Origin: Komagataeibacter xylinus
GTDB taxonomy: Bacteria > Pseudomonadota > Alphaproteobacteria > Acetobacterales > Acetobacteraceae
Direction of reading: 5' to 3'
NCBI RefSeq assembly: GCF_009834365.1
Contig: NZ_CP041348.1
Location: 1,959,001 to 2,023,000, forward strand
DNA: 64,000 nucleotides
Positions 44,498-52,990 of the stretch are shown here, in pieces; the stretch's first letter is position 1; the number at the start of each line of letters is the position of its first letter. The notes below the pieces were generated by a model. That model made no database searches and was not told where the DNA came from. It saw only the letters and a program-made list of their open reading frames with translations. A program made the translations under genes and the position numbers.

Positions 44498-45724
44498 ATG
44501 ACACAGACAATGATCCATGACCGTGGAGGTGCTCCTGCGCCCGTGCGCCACGCTGGCAGCCCCGGCCTGATCTTCTTTATTCTCGCACTGGGCGGCTTTG
44601 CCATTGGCACGGCTGAATTCGCAGCCATGAGCCTCGTGCCCATGATCTCGGCAGGCATGCATGTAACTGTGCCACAGGCGGGCCACGCCATCGAGGCCTA
44701 TGCCGCAGGCGTGTGCGTGGGCGCGCCGCTCATTGCCATGCTGGGGGCCAGATACAGCCGCAAATACCTGCTGATCGGCATGATGGTGCTCTATGTCATT
44801 GGCAATGGGCTGACAGCCCTTGCCCCCAATTACCTGTGCCTGCTTTTGTGCCGGTTCATCAGCGGGCTGCCGCATGGGGCCTATTTTGGCACGGCTGGTA
44901 TTGTCGCCTCCGCCCTTGTGCCTGAAAACCGCCGCACGCAGGCCGTGGCCCGCGTGGTGCTGGGGCTGACCATCGCGACCATTGGCGGCGTGCCCATGGC
45001 CAACGGGTTGGGCATGCTGGTGGGGTGGCGCTGGGCGTTCGTGCTGATCGCGGGTCTGGCGCTGTGCACCATGCTGCTGATCATGCGCTTCGTGCCCACC
45101 GACCCGCCGCGCCCCAATGCCAGCGCCATGACCGAGATCCGCGCCCTGAAGAACCGGCAGGTATGGCTGACGCTGGGCATTGGCGTGGTGGGGTTTGGCG
45201 GCATCTTCTGCGTCTATACCTATCTGGCCTCCATTTTGCAGGAGGTCACGCATGCGCCTGCTTACATGACGCCCGTGCTGCTGGCGGTGTTTGGCGTGGG
45301 CATGACAGTGGGCACCATGGCCTGTGCATGGGCGGCTGACCACAAGATGATGCCCACCATCGGCGGCACGCTTCTGGTCAATGCGGCGGCGCTGGCGGGT
45401 TTTCCCGGTTCGGTGCATTCCGTATGGAGCATGATGCCCATCGTGTTCCTGATTGGCTGTGGCGGGGGGCTGGGCACGGTCATCCAGTCACGCCTGCTCA
45501 GTGTTGCGGTGGATGCGCAGGCACTGGCGGCGGCGATGAACCAGAGCGCCTTCAACATGGCCAACGCCATTGGCCCATGGCTGGGCGGCATGGCGATCAG
45601 CGCCGGGTTGGGCTGGGAATCCGTGGGCTGGGTGGGCAGTTGCCTGGCCATGGGCGGCTTCGTAATCTGGCTGCTGACGCTGAGCGATATCCGCGCTGCC
45701 GCCCGCAGGCAGGCCGGTGGCTGA
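44498..45724 (+). CDS. MFS transporter (DHA1, AraJ/drug efflux-like)
   Basis: A 408-residue major facilitator with about 12 membrane helices. FAIGTAEFAAMSLVPMIS (helix 1) and SRKYLLIGMM / CRFISGLPHGAYFG (loop 2-3 and helix 4) are typical of the DHA1 proton-driven efflux group that includes sugar-efflux AraJ and drug exporters. Substrate unknown. ATG 44498 is chosen; the frame also opens at GTG 44456. It is transcribed alone and followed by repeat copy G. Confidence 0.88.
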   Translation: MTQTMIHDRGGAPAPVRHAGSPGLIFFILALGGFAIGTAEFAAMSLVPMISAGMHVTVPQAGHAIEAYAAGVCVGAPLIAMLGARYSRKYLLIGMMVLYVIGNGLTALAPNYLCLLLCRFISGLPHGAYFGTAGIVASALVPENRRTQAVARVVLGLTIATIGGVPMANGLGMLVGWRWAFVLIAGLALCTMLLIMRFVPTDPPRPNASAMTEIRALKNRQVWLTLGIGVVGFGGIFCVYTYLASILQEVTHAPAYMTPVLLAVFGVGMTVGTMACAWAADHKMMPTIGGTLLVNAAALAGFPGSVHSVWSMMPIVFLIGCGGGLGTVIQSRLLSVAVDAQALAAAMNQSAFNMANAIGPWLGGMAISAGLGWESVGWVGSCLAMGGFVIWLLTLSDIRAAARRQAGG

Positions 45725-45731
45725 TCGGTCT

Positions 45732-45811
45732 AAAAGTTTTTGGTGAAGCTTTTTTCAAAAAGCTTTGAAAGAACGTCGTCTTTTTGAAAAAAGGCGGCAC
45801 CCAAAACTTTT
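45732..45811. repeat. Dispersed hairpin repeat, full form, copy G (best example)
   Basis: Left arm AAAAGTTTTTGGTG, hairpin 1 GAAGCTTTTTTCAAAAAGCTTT, spacer GAAAGAACGTC, hairpin 2 GTCTTTTTGAAAAAAGGC, right arm CACCCAAAACTTTTT. It starts 7 bp after the MFS stop codon. Confidence 0.8.
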
Positions 45812-45877
45812 TATTTTTAAAGGGTGCATGAATTGAGGGATGGTTGATGCCCCGCCTCATCCTTCCTATCGTGCCGC

Positions 45878-47146
45878 ATGAGCATTCCATCGGCACAGGA
45901 CCCATGCCTGCCCCCGCTGCTAGGTGACCTGTTTCCTGCCCGCCCCGTGCAGGGCGAAGCAGGCAGGGTGCTGCTGCGGGCGCAGGCAGTGATCGACACC
46001 GTCATCGCCCCCACGGCGGCGCAGCGTGACCGCGAGGGTGGTTACCCCCATCAAGCCATGGCGGCGCTGAAGGCTACCGGCGTGCTGGCCCTTGCCGTGC
46101 CGTGTGTCTGGGGTGGCCTGGGGGTGGCACAGGCGCTTTCGATCGAACTCATGCTGCGCCTTGCGGTGGCGGACCCTGCCATTGCCCAGATCTTCAAGGT
46201 GCATGACGATTTGGTGCGCGAGATATTCGTCTATGCCCCGGCCGCACTCAGGCCCGTGCTGGCGCGGCGCATCGTGCATGACCATGCCATGCTTGGCATG
46301 GCCGTGGCCGAGAACGGGCGCACGGCAGACAGTTTCATGCAGACACTGGCCCGGCCGGGCCATGCGGGCACGCATATCGTGTCGGGTCGCAAGATCTATG
46401 CCACGGGGGCCTCGGGGGCGGACCTTGTCGCGGTCTCTTCCTTCGACCCCGTGCGGGCGCAGCAGGCGGGGGGAGATGTGCGCGCGGGCGTGCGCATGGA
46501 TCTTGTGCCGCGCGGGGCGGCGGGGCTGCGCTTTCACCATGACTGGAACCGCATGGGCCAGCGCGCGACCGATTCCGGCACGGTCACGCTTGAGAATGTC
46601 GTGGTTGATGATTTCTGGAATGCCCTGGCCCCTGACACCGCCCTGCCGCAGCATGTCGCCCTGCGCTTTCAGGCCGGTTTCAGTGCCATCCTGACCGGTA
46701 TCGGCATTGGCGCGTTGCGGGCGGTCTGTGCCTTCGTGCCCCAACACGCGCGCCCGTGGGGGGCGGCAGGCGTGGAAAGCGCGGATCAGGACCCCTATGT
46801 GCGCCGTCTGCTTGGTGAGATCGGGGCCGATCTGTTTGGCGCCTGGTGCAGCGTGATGCAGGCAGCCCGCCTGCTTGACCAGCATGAGCAGGGCAGGGTG
46901 CCACGCGCCACGGTGGCCATGGCAGCAAGTGCCGCGCGTTCGGTTGCCACGCGCGCGGCCCTGCGCGCAGCCAGCGATGCCCCGGCTGCAGCAGGCGCGC
47001 GGGGCACGGATGCCGCACAGGGGCTGGACCGTTACTGGCGCGATGCCCGCACCCTGTCGCTGCATGACCCCGTAGACTGGAAAAATGCTGAAATTGGCCG
47101 CAACCTGCTGACCGGCCGGGTGCCCGAACCGGGACCATATCAGTAA
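45878..47146 (+). CDS. Acyl-CoA dehydrogenase-fold flavin monooxygenase (SfnB/DszC-like)
   Basis: A 422-residue protein with the acyl-CoA dehydrogenase fold. GRKIYATGA near residue 173 and WNRMGQRATDSGTV near 225 form the flavin site. The C-terminal RDARTLSLHDPVDWKNAEIGR is the signature of the SfnB/DszC subgroup, FMNH2-dependent monooxygenases of sulfur-compound use, rather than of true acyl-CoA dehydrogenases (no catalytic Glu loop seen). A role in assimilating organic sulfur is likely but unproven; no flavin reductase or sulfonate transporter is adjacent. Confidence 0.8.
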   Translation: MSIPSAQDPCLPPLLGDLFPARPVQGEAGRVLLRAQAVIDTVIAPTAAQRDREGGYPHQAMAALKATGVLALAVPCVWGGLGVAQALSIELMLRLAVADPAIAQIFKVHDDLVREIFVYAPAALRPVLARRIVHDHAMLGMAVAENGRTADSFMQTLARPGHAGTHIVSGRKIYATGASGADLVAVSSFDPVRAQQAGGDVRAGVRMDLVPRGAAGLRFHHDWNRMGQRATDSGTVTLENVVVDDFWNALAPDTALPQHVALRFQAGFSAILTGIGIGALRAVCAFVPQHARPWGAAGVESADQDPYVRRLLGEIGADLFGAWCSVMQAARLLDQHEQGRVPRATVAMAASAARSVATRAALRAASDAPAAAGARGTDAAQGLDRYWRDARTLSLHDPVDWKNAEIGRNLLTGRVPEPGPYQ

Positions 47147-47156
47147 AAAAACCGAT

Positions 47157-47205
47157 AAAGGTTTTTGGTGAAGCTTTTTTCAAAAAGGCAGCGCCACGAA
47201 ACTTT
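47157..47205. repeat. Dispersed hairpin repeat, short (deleted) form, copy H
   Basis: AAAGGTTTTTGGTGAAGC, then TTTTTTCAAAAAGGCAGCG and CCACGAAACTTT. It has the same internal deletion pattern as copy A. It starts 10 bp after the flavin enzyme's stop. Confidence 0.7.
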
Positions 47206-47281
47206 GCCTGACAGGTTTGACATGCGACCTGCCTGCGTGATTGATCGCGCCCAGTGTGCCTGAACCAGAAGGTAGAGCGGA

Positions 47282-48283
47282 ATGAAGCGACCCGTCATAG
47301 CCATTATATCAACCGGCGGTACCATTGCCCGCCAGGCGATGGACCCGCGTGATACGGTCGATTATGCCGAGATCGGCACAAGCCTTGGCGGGGCTGATCT
47401 GCTTGCGGCGCTGCCCGAGGCGGTGCGGGCGCGCTTTGCCGTGCGGGGCATTCCCTTTTCCAGTTGCGACAGCGTGGAGATGACCCTGCCCCGGTGGTTT
47501 GAACTCGCCAGCGTCATCAATCACACGGTTGCCAGCCAGCCCGATCTGAGCGGTGTGGTCGTAACCCACGGCACCTCATCGCTGGAGGAAGGTGCCTGCT
47601 TCCTCGATCTCGTGCTCGATGTGCCCTGTCCGGTCGTGGTGGTGGGCGCGCAGCGTCCGGCCAGCGCCATCAGCGCGGATGGCCCGGCCAACCTGTATGC
47701 CGCCCTGCTGGTGGCATCGACCCCGCAGGCGGCTGGTCATGGCGTGCTGGTGGTGGCCAATAACGAGATCCATGCCGCGCAGGAAGTGACCAAGGCTTCA
47801 ACCTATCAACTCGAAACCTTCCGCTCGCCCGATTTTGGCCCGCTGGGCATGATCGAGGCCAACCGGGTGTTCTTCGGGCGTGCGAGCGCCTATCGGCGCC
47901 ATGTCGGCTGGCCGCCTGCTTATGGCGCGGGCGGCGAGATCCCGCGCGTTGACATAACCTACAGCCATGCAGGCGCCGATGGTGTGGGCATACGCGCCTT
48001 TGTGCAGGCGGGCGCGCGTGGCCTCATTGCGGCAGGCATGCTGCCCGGCATGTGCACGCCAGCCGAGAACGCGGCGCTTGATGAAGCCGTGGCGGCAGGC
48101 GTTGTGGTGGTGCAGGCCAGCAGCGGGTATTGCGGTGGCGTGGTGCGGCGCCATGAACTGTGCCAGCGTGGCCTGCTTGCGGCAGGCCACATGCGCCCCC
48201 GGCAGGCACGCATTCTGCTCGCACTCGCGCTTATGACCGGCGCGGATGCCGATGCCATCCAGACTTTGTTCGATCGGCCCTGA
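47282..48283 (+). CDS. L-asparaginase
   Basis: A 333-residue asparaginase with both catalytic threonine motifs: STGGTIA near residue 10 and THGTSSLEE near 94, plus GAQRPASAISADGPANL near 121. It hydrolyses asparagine to aspartate and ammonia. No signal peptide is visible, so it is probably cytoplasmic despite its type-II-like sequence. An asparagine permease gene (ansP) lies 1.4 kb away on the other strand, so uptake and breakdown may be linked. It is followed by repeat copy I. Confidence 0.92.
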   Translation: MKRPVIAIISTGGTIARQAMDPRDTVDYAEIGTSLGGADLLAALPEAVRARFAVRGIPFSSCDSVEMTLPRWFELASVINHTVASQPDLSGVVVTHGTSSLEEGACFLDLVLDVPCPVVVVGAQRPASAISADGPANLYAALLVASTPQAAGHGVLVVANNEIHAAQEVTKASTYQLETFRSPDFGPLGMIEANRVFFGRASAYRRHVGWPPAYGAGGEIPRVDITYSHAGADGVGIRAFVQAGARGLIAAGMLPGMCTPAENAALDEAVAAGVVVVQASSGYCGGVVRRHELCQRGLLAAGHMRPRQARILLALALMTGADADAIQTLFDRP

Positions 48284-48302
48284 ATACGAGATTGTTCAGG
48301 AT

Positions 48303-48370
48303 AAAGGTTTTGGATGAAGCTTTTTGCAAAAAGCTTTACAGAACGCTGCCTTTTTAAAAAGGCAGCGCTC
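48303..48370. repeat. Dispersed hairpin repeat, full form, copy I
   Basis: AAAGGTTTTGGATGAAGC, hairpin 1 AAGCTTTTTGCAAAAAGCTT, spacer ACAGAACG, hairpin 2 CTGCCTTTTT / AAAAAGGCAG. It fills the gap between convergent genes. Confidence 0.75.
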
Positions 48371-48377
48371 ATTGGCA

Positions 48378-49520
48378 TCAGAACACGCTGTTGAACGCAA
48401 ACTGCGGCGAGATGACCTGCCCGGTGTTATGGCCTGCAAAAATGGCCGTAACACCGGCAATGATGCCAAAGCGCGGCGACCAGTTATATTCCACTGCCGG
48501 TGCGATCACCCAGTCCCCTGAGGCCTGCCCCAGCACGTCCTGGTATTTGCCCTGTGCGTTATAGCCGCGCACCCGTGAGCCATTGGCCCAGTCACGTGCC
48601 AGATCCATGGCGATGACCCATTTCTGGTTCACGCCATATTCCAGCGAAAAGCCGCTCTCGCCATACATGCCCGGATGTGCCAGCCCCCGAAACCCAGCCG
48701 AGGTGCCATAGCTGCTGATATCGGCAATATGCGCCTGCGTCAGCGCGCGGCGAAAGGTGCCCCATGTGCGCAGCCGCAGTTCATGGTGGCCGGGCAGGGT
48801 GTAGGTGGACTGCTCCGTCAAAGCGAGGCGGAAGGTGTAGGTGCCTGTGCCCACGCCATCTTCCGCGCGGCCCAGTTTTGTATAATCGCCAGCAGGAAAG
48901 GCCACGCCCACGAACAGGCTCAGCGCCGGGATGTAGCGCCTGGGGTCGGCATCAAGGTAGCGCCACATCACATCCACCGGCAGGTCGCCCATTTTCGTGC
49001 CGCTTGTCGTGCCGCCATAGCCCCCGTGCCGCCAGCCGTAGCTGATGGTGGGCGTCATCTGCAGACTGATCGAATTGGTGATGGAGTATTTGTACAGCGT
49101 AAAGCTCGAGACCATGTGCGCCCTGTCTTTTATGGGTGCTGCCCGGCCCACGCTATCGAGGTTGCCAACCGGCTGGCTGTAGGCAAAATACGGCTCCCAC
49201 GCAAACACGCCCTTCTTGGTCAACGCGCCGGATGGCGAGACGAGCGAGCCGGTGTACCATTGGGTATAATCCTCGTTCACGCCCTGCGAGCCTGCCGCCG
49301 TGCCATTGCCCGTGCCCGCCGCATGTGCGGATGAAAAGCCTGCAAGGGCCATAAGAAATGGAATCGCAACGAATAATATTGATTCCGATAGCGGAATGTA
49401 TGATGCTCTTTCATAGGGGCGACCCGCGTCTTTTTCCCGTGCTGTCAGGGCACGGGTAGCGGATGCGGTGCCCAGCCTTGCGGCGTGGGCGCGTGTCAGG
49501 GAAATCATGGTTGCGGCCAT
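48378..49520 (-). CDS. Outer-membrane beta-barrel protein of unknown function
   Basis: About 380 residues with an internal signal-like segment (SILFVAIPFLMALAGFSSAHA) and then alternating aromatic/polar strands to a terminal phenylalanine (QFAFNSVF), the mark of an outer-membrane barrel. The pattern resembles transporter-type barrels of the MetA/phenol-degradation (DUF3187/pfam13557-like) sort; I cannot name it. Start choice is uncertain: ATGs at 49568, 49520 and 49508 are in frame, and the signal peptide sits about 45 residues in from 49520. Confidence 0.65.
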   Translation of the reverse strand: MAATMISLTRAHAARLGTASATRALTAREKDAGRPYERASYIPLSESILFVAIPFLMALAGFSSAHAAGTGNGTAAGSQGVNEDYTQWYTGSLVSPSGALTKKGVFAWEPYFAYSQPVGNLDSVGRAAPIKDRAHMVSSFTLYKYSITNSISLQMTPTISYGWRHGGYGGTTSGTKMGDLPVDVMWRYLDADPRRYIPALSLFVGVAFPAGDYTKLGRAEDGVGTGTYTFRLALTEQSTYTLPGHHELRLRTWGTFRRALTQAHIADISSYGTSAGFRGLAHPGMYGESGFSLEYGVNQKWVIAMDLARDWANGSRVRGYNAQGKYQDVLGQASGDWVIAPAVEYNWSPRFGIIAGVTAIFAGHNTGQVISPQFAFNSVF

Positions 49521-49672
49521 TTCCTGCTCAGGGCGTCCCTGCATGCATGGCAGTGCATGCCGGGTCATTGGGTATGGGGTCAGTGTTCGGGGTGCCTGCT
49601 ATACGAACTGCAGTCGCAGGGAAGGGATCAGGACATCACGACGGTGCTCCTCAGTCTGACAGACCAGTGAGA

Positions 49673-49711
49673 CGGCGGGGGAATGGCAGTTCTCCCGCCG
49701 TTTTCTTTTTT
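49673..49711 (+). terminator. Plus-strand terminator without an assigned gene
   Basis: ACGGCGGG pairs with CCCGCCGT, followed by TTTTC and a T-run. It points in the + direction, yet both neighbouring genes are on the minus strand. An open frame ends at 49670, right before it. Confidence 0.75.
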
Positions 49712-51164
49712 ACGGTGTGGTCACGCGCGGCGGTTCCTGCCCATCATGCGGGGCCGGGCGCGCGGGGTTGAGGTACTTCCACCCGATCACCAGCAGCACG
49801 GCCACGATCGACATGCTGGCAATGGTGCAGGTGCCATTGGGGTAATCAAACAGCATCAGCACGAGCACGCCGGCCAGATAGGCCAGTGTCAGCCACGAGG
49901 TGAAGGGCGCGCCCGGCATTTCAAAACCCGATGAAGCCATGCGCCCGCTGCGTACCGCCTGGCGCAGCTTGATCTGGCTGAGCAGGATGAACCCCCAGGT
50001 GCTGATGATGCCGATCGCCGCCATGTTCAGCACGATCTCGAACACCTGCGAGGGCACGATGTAATTGAGCACCACGCCCACCAGGTACACCGCAACCGTA
50101 AGCAGGATGCCGTTGGCCGGCACGGCGCTTGCGTTCATGCGGGCCAGCGGTTCGGGTGCCGCACCGCCAAGCGCCATGGCGCGCAGCACGCGCCCGGTGG
50201 AATACAGCCCCGAGTTGAGGCTGGACAGGGCGGCCGTCAGCACCACGATGTTCATGATCGTATCAACGCCCGGCACGCCAAGGGCTTCAAAAAACGTAAC
50301 AAACGGGCTGGTGCCGCCGTGATAGGCGGTCCAGGGCAGCAGGTTGACCAGCAGCACCACCGACAGCACATAGAACAGGCCGATGCGCCAGATCACGCTG
50401 TTGATGCTGCGCGGCAGGACAGTGCGCACATCAGCGCACTCGCCCGCCGCGGTTCCGATCAGTTCTATGCCTGAATAGGCGAACACCACGCCCTGCACCA
50501 GCAGCAGGCTGGCAATCAGCCCGTGCGGAAAGATGCCACCGTTATCGGCAATCAGGTGCAGGCCGGTCTGGTGGCCGCCCACGGGCATGCGCACGCCCAG
50601 TATGATGCTGCCCGTGACAAGGAACAGGCACAGGGCCACGATCTTGATGAGCGAGAACCAGAACTCGATCTCGCCAAACCACTTCACGCCCACCAGGTTC
50701 ATTGTCGTGACCACGCATAGCGCCATGAGGGCGAAGACCCATTGCGGCACGAAGGCGAACGTGCCCCAGAAATGCATGTACAGCGCCACCGCCGTGATAT
50801 CGACAATGCCGGTCATGGCCCAGTTCATGAAGGACAGCCACCCTGCTACGAACGCCGCCTTCTCGCCCAGGAACTCGCGCGTGTAGGACACGAAGCTGCC
50901 GCAGGTGGGGCGGTACATCACCAGTTCGCCCAGCGCGCGCATGATCAGGAACGAGAACATGCCGCACACAAGGTAGACCAGCGCCAGCGATGGCCCCGCC
51001 GCCTGCAGCCGCGAGCCCGCGCCAAGGAACAGGCCCGTGCCGATCGCGCCGCCTACCGCGATCATCTGGATCTGGCGGCTGCCCAGTCCCTTGTGATAGC
51101 CCTCGTCATCTTCCGCTGGCAAAATGGGGGTGCTGTCTTCCTGCGCGTGGTCCGGTATGCTCAT
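49710..51164 (-). CDS. ansP: L-asparagine permease, APC superfamily
   Basis: A 484-residue amino-acid permease with 12 helices. The N-terminus EEGYHKGLGSRQIQMIAVGG-type block, RALGELVMYRPTCGSFVSY, GWLSFMNWAMTGIVDITAVA and NGTCTIAS near the end follow E. coli AnsP closely. It imports asparagine with protons. ATG 51164 has GGAG upstream; the longer frame to 51380 is not family-like. The neighbouring asparaginase would use the imported substrate. Confidence 0.88.
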   Translation of the reverse strand: MSIPDHAQEDSTPILPAEDDEGYHKGLGSRQIQMIAVGGAIGTGLFLGAGSRLQAAGPSLALVYLVCGMFSFLIMRALGELVMYRPTCGSFVSYTREFLGEKAAFVAGWLSFMNWAMTGIVDITAVALYMHFWGTFAFVPQWVFALMALCVVTTMNLVGVKWFGEIEFWFSLIKIVALCLFLVTGSIILGVRMPVGGHQTGLHLIADNGGIFPHGLIASLLLVQGVVFAYSGIELIGTAAGECADVRTVLPRSINSVIWRIGLFYVLSVVLLVNLLPWTAYHGGTSPFVTFFEALGVPGVDTIMNIVVLTAALSSLNSGLYSTGRVLRAMALGGAAPEPLARMNASAVPANGILLTVAVYLVGVVLNYIVPSQVFEIVLNMAAIGIISTWGFILLSQIKLRQAVRSGRMASSGFEMPGAPFTSWLTLAYLAGVLVLMLFDYPNGTCTIASMSIVAVLLVIGWKYLNPARPAPHDGQEPPRVTTP

Positions 51165-51521
51165 GCTGTCGTCTCCGCCGTGGTCATCGCAGATGGGAGG
51201 GTGAAGGAAGGCGCCAGCCGGTTGGTTGTCCGGCGTGGCATGGTGTGGGGCAGGCCTAAATCGTGTACAAAAAATATGCAGTTTCGCTGTGGGGTGGAAA
51301 TTCTCTGGCCCGGTGCTTACAGATCCGGCCTCCGGGGGGCGTATCCTGTGCGGTGGAGAAGAAACAGAAAGAAATATCATGCAGCATCAAATAGTTGTTC
51401 TGTCGCGAACATTGTCAGACACGTTAACGGCTGACAAGCAAAGATGCCTTGATAAAAGCGTTATGATTAAAAAATGAGCATAATTTTTAAAGCTTTGGCA
51501 GAAAATGCATTATATTTAACC
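51165..51521. other. Intergenic region, divergent promoters
   Basis: 357 bp between divergent ansP and a secreted hypothetical. I see no gene and no clear operator; the right-hand 120 bp are AT-rich and probably hold the rightward promoter. Confidence 0.5.
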
Positions 51522-52439
51522 ATGAAAGAGAGCCGTTTCCCCATGTCTGAACCGGAATCTGGCCCTGCAAGAGTCTGCCCTGCCGTCCTGATCATGGCCC
51601 TGCTTGGCGCCATCATCACCCCGGTCGCGGCCCATGCCGATAACCAGCGGTTTGACGGTGGCGAACTGGCACAGGATGCGCCGCAGTATTTCGTGCTGCG
51701 CCCCGATGATGCAGCCACCACCACGCAGATGGGCGAGTTACGCCTGTCTGAAAACAGCATTGATTTCAGCAATGGCGAGCGGCTTGACGTCATGCCAGAT
51801 CCGGGCGGCAAGGCGGGGCATCTGCTTTATCGGGTGGAATACGGGCAGAATCCGGTCATGCCGACGGGGAACCTGCTGTGTGCGGCACCACTCAACCCGC
51901 TTTACCTTGATTTTGCAGCCCAGGGCGATGACGCTGCGCATTATGAGATGACGCTGTACTGCAGTTCGCGCGTGGTGCCGTTCCGCGCGATTGGCGCGGG
52001 GCGGAGCGCTGCCGTGTTTCATTACACCCGCGCCACCGATACGGTCTGGGCGCACAGCCCGGCCGAAAGTGGCTACCTGCACGGGGCGGTGGCGCAGTAC
52101 TGCACCCGCCATCATGCGCATGACACGCAGGCGGCCTGCACTGCGCGCGAGGAATCAGCCTATGCGGCCATCATGGCGCGCCGGGTTGCCCCACCAGTGC
52201 TCAAGCAGTGCGCGGCCTATGTTACCGGCAGGCGTGAGCATGCGGGTTATGTCAGTTTTGGCGGCCTGCTCAACTGCGCGCGCCTGCGCGACAGCAGGGC
52301 CGTGTTCGATTACTGCGCCGCCCGCATTACCGGGCAGAAGCGGGGGGATGATACGGCTTTTTTTGATGCCACTCCGGCCCAGGCGGATGGCGTGGCGCTG
52401 TGCTTCAACGCGCTCGCGGCCCGTCAGGCGCACGATTAG
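51522..52439 (+). CDS. Secreted hypothetical protein
   Basis: A 305-residue protein with a hydrophobic signal (VCPAVLIMALLGAIITPVAAHA) and a mature part containing about eight cysteines (NLLCAAP, LYCSSR, QYCTRHH, AACTAR, KQCAAY, LNCARL, YCAAR, LCFNAL), so several disulfides are likely. I do not recognise the family. Alternative starts are ATG 51474 and ATG 51543. It stands alone; two hairpin terminators follow. Confidence 0.65.
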   Translation: MKESRFPMSEPESGPARVCPAVLIMALLGAIITPVAAHADNQRFDGGELAQDAPQYFVLRPDDAATTTQMGELRLSENSIDFSNGERLDVMPDPGGKAGHLLYRVEYGQNPVMPTGNLLCAAPLNPLYLDFAAQGDDAAHYEMTLYCSSRVVPFRAIGAGRSAAVFHYTRATDTVWAHSPAESGYLHGAVAQYCTRHHAHDTQAACTAREESAYAAIMARRVAPPVLKQCAAYVTGRREHAGYVSFGGLLNCARLRDSRAVFDYCAARITGQKRGDDTAFFDATPAQADGVALCFNALAARQAHD

Positions 52440-52444
52440 GATCA

Positions 52445-52477
52445 GAGCGCATGGTCTTGTTCGGACCATGAGCTTTT
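52445..52477 (+). terminator. Terminator after the secreted hypothetical
   Basis: CATGGTC pairs with GACCATG around a 7-base loop, then AGCTTTT. It lies 5 bp after the stop codon. Confidence 0.7.
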
Positions 52478-52549
52478 GGAGCATATGGCCACTGAAGCTG
52501 TTGCGGATCACGTACACGATCTCACTCGCACCTGCGGCCAATCATCCAC

Positions 52550-52574
52550 GCCGGGCATGCCATGCCCGGCTTTT
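52550..52574 (+). terminator. Second terminator-like hairpin
   Basis: GCCGGGCAT and ATGCCCGGC form a perfect 9-bp stem with a 3-base loop, followed by TTTT. Confidence 0.65.
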
Positions 52575-52990
52575 GGCCGTGCGCATGGTGACACGGCACC
52601 GGTAATCAAAGCACGGGTTTTCAGATATCACGACCCCTGCTCGTGTCGTGGCAGGCCTTGAACGGACCGGGCACGGCCTGCGGGGCATGGATCGCAATGC
52701 GCAGGTTGAACATGCCGCATTCATGTCCGGGCGTGCGGTTGAGCAGGGTAAGCACACTGACTTCCCCCCCAATTCTACTGGAATCACCGTGCCAGAAACA
52801 TTGCTGGCCCTATAGGGAAGTTTTTTACCGTTACCAGTGGTTAATCAAAGCGTTACCGCTAAAGGCGCACCCATTGCTCAATACTGACGGCGGCGCGGGC
52901 TTTACCTGCGCCTGCGCGTTTGCGTGCATGCTTCATGACCGCATCCGTCAGGCACAAAAGAGCATGATACCTTTTTGGCGAACAGGCTGT

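Larger units (their letters stand above)
52440..52990. other. Gene-poor region with two terminators
   Basis: 551 bp. It has two terminator-like hairpins near the left end. On the minus strand, GTG 52755 (preceded by GGGGGGGAAG) opens a 44-codon frame to 52621 (VLTLLNRTPGHECGMFNLR...); this could be a small gene or a remnant, and I leave it uncalled. The rest shows nothing. Confidence 0.5.
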
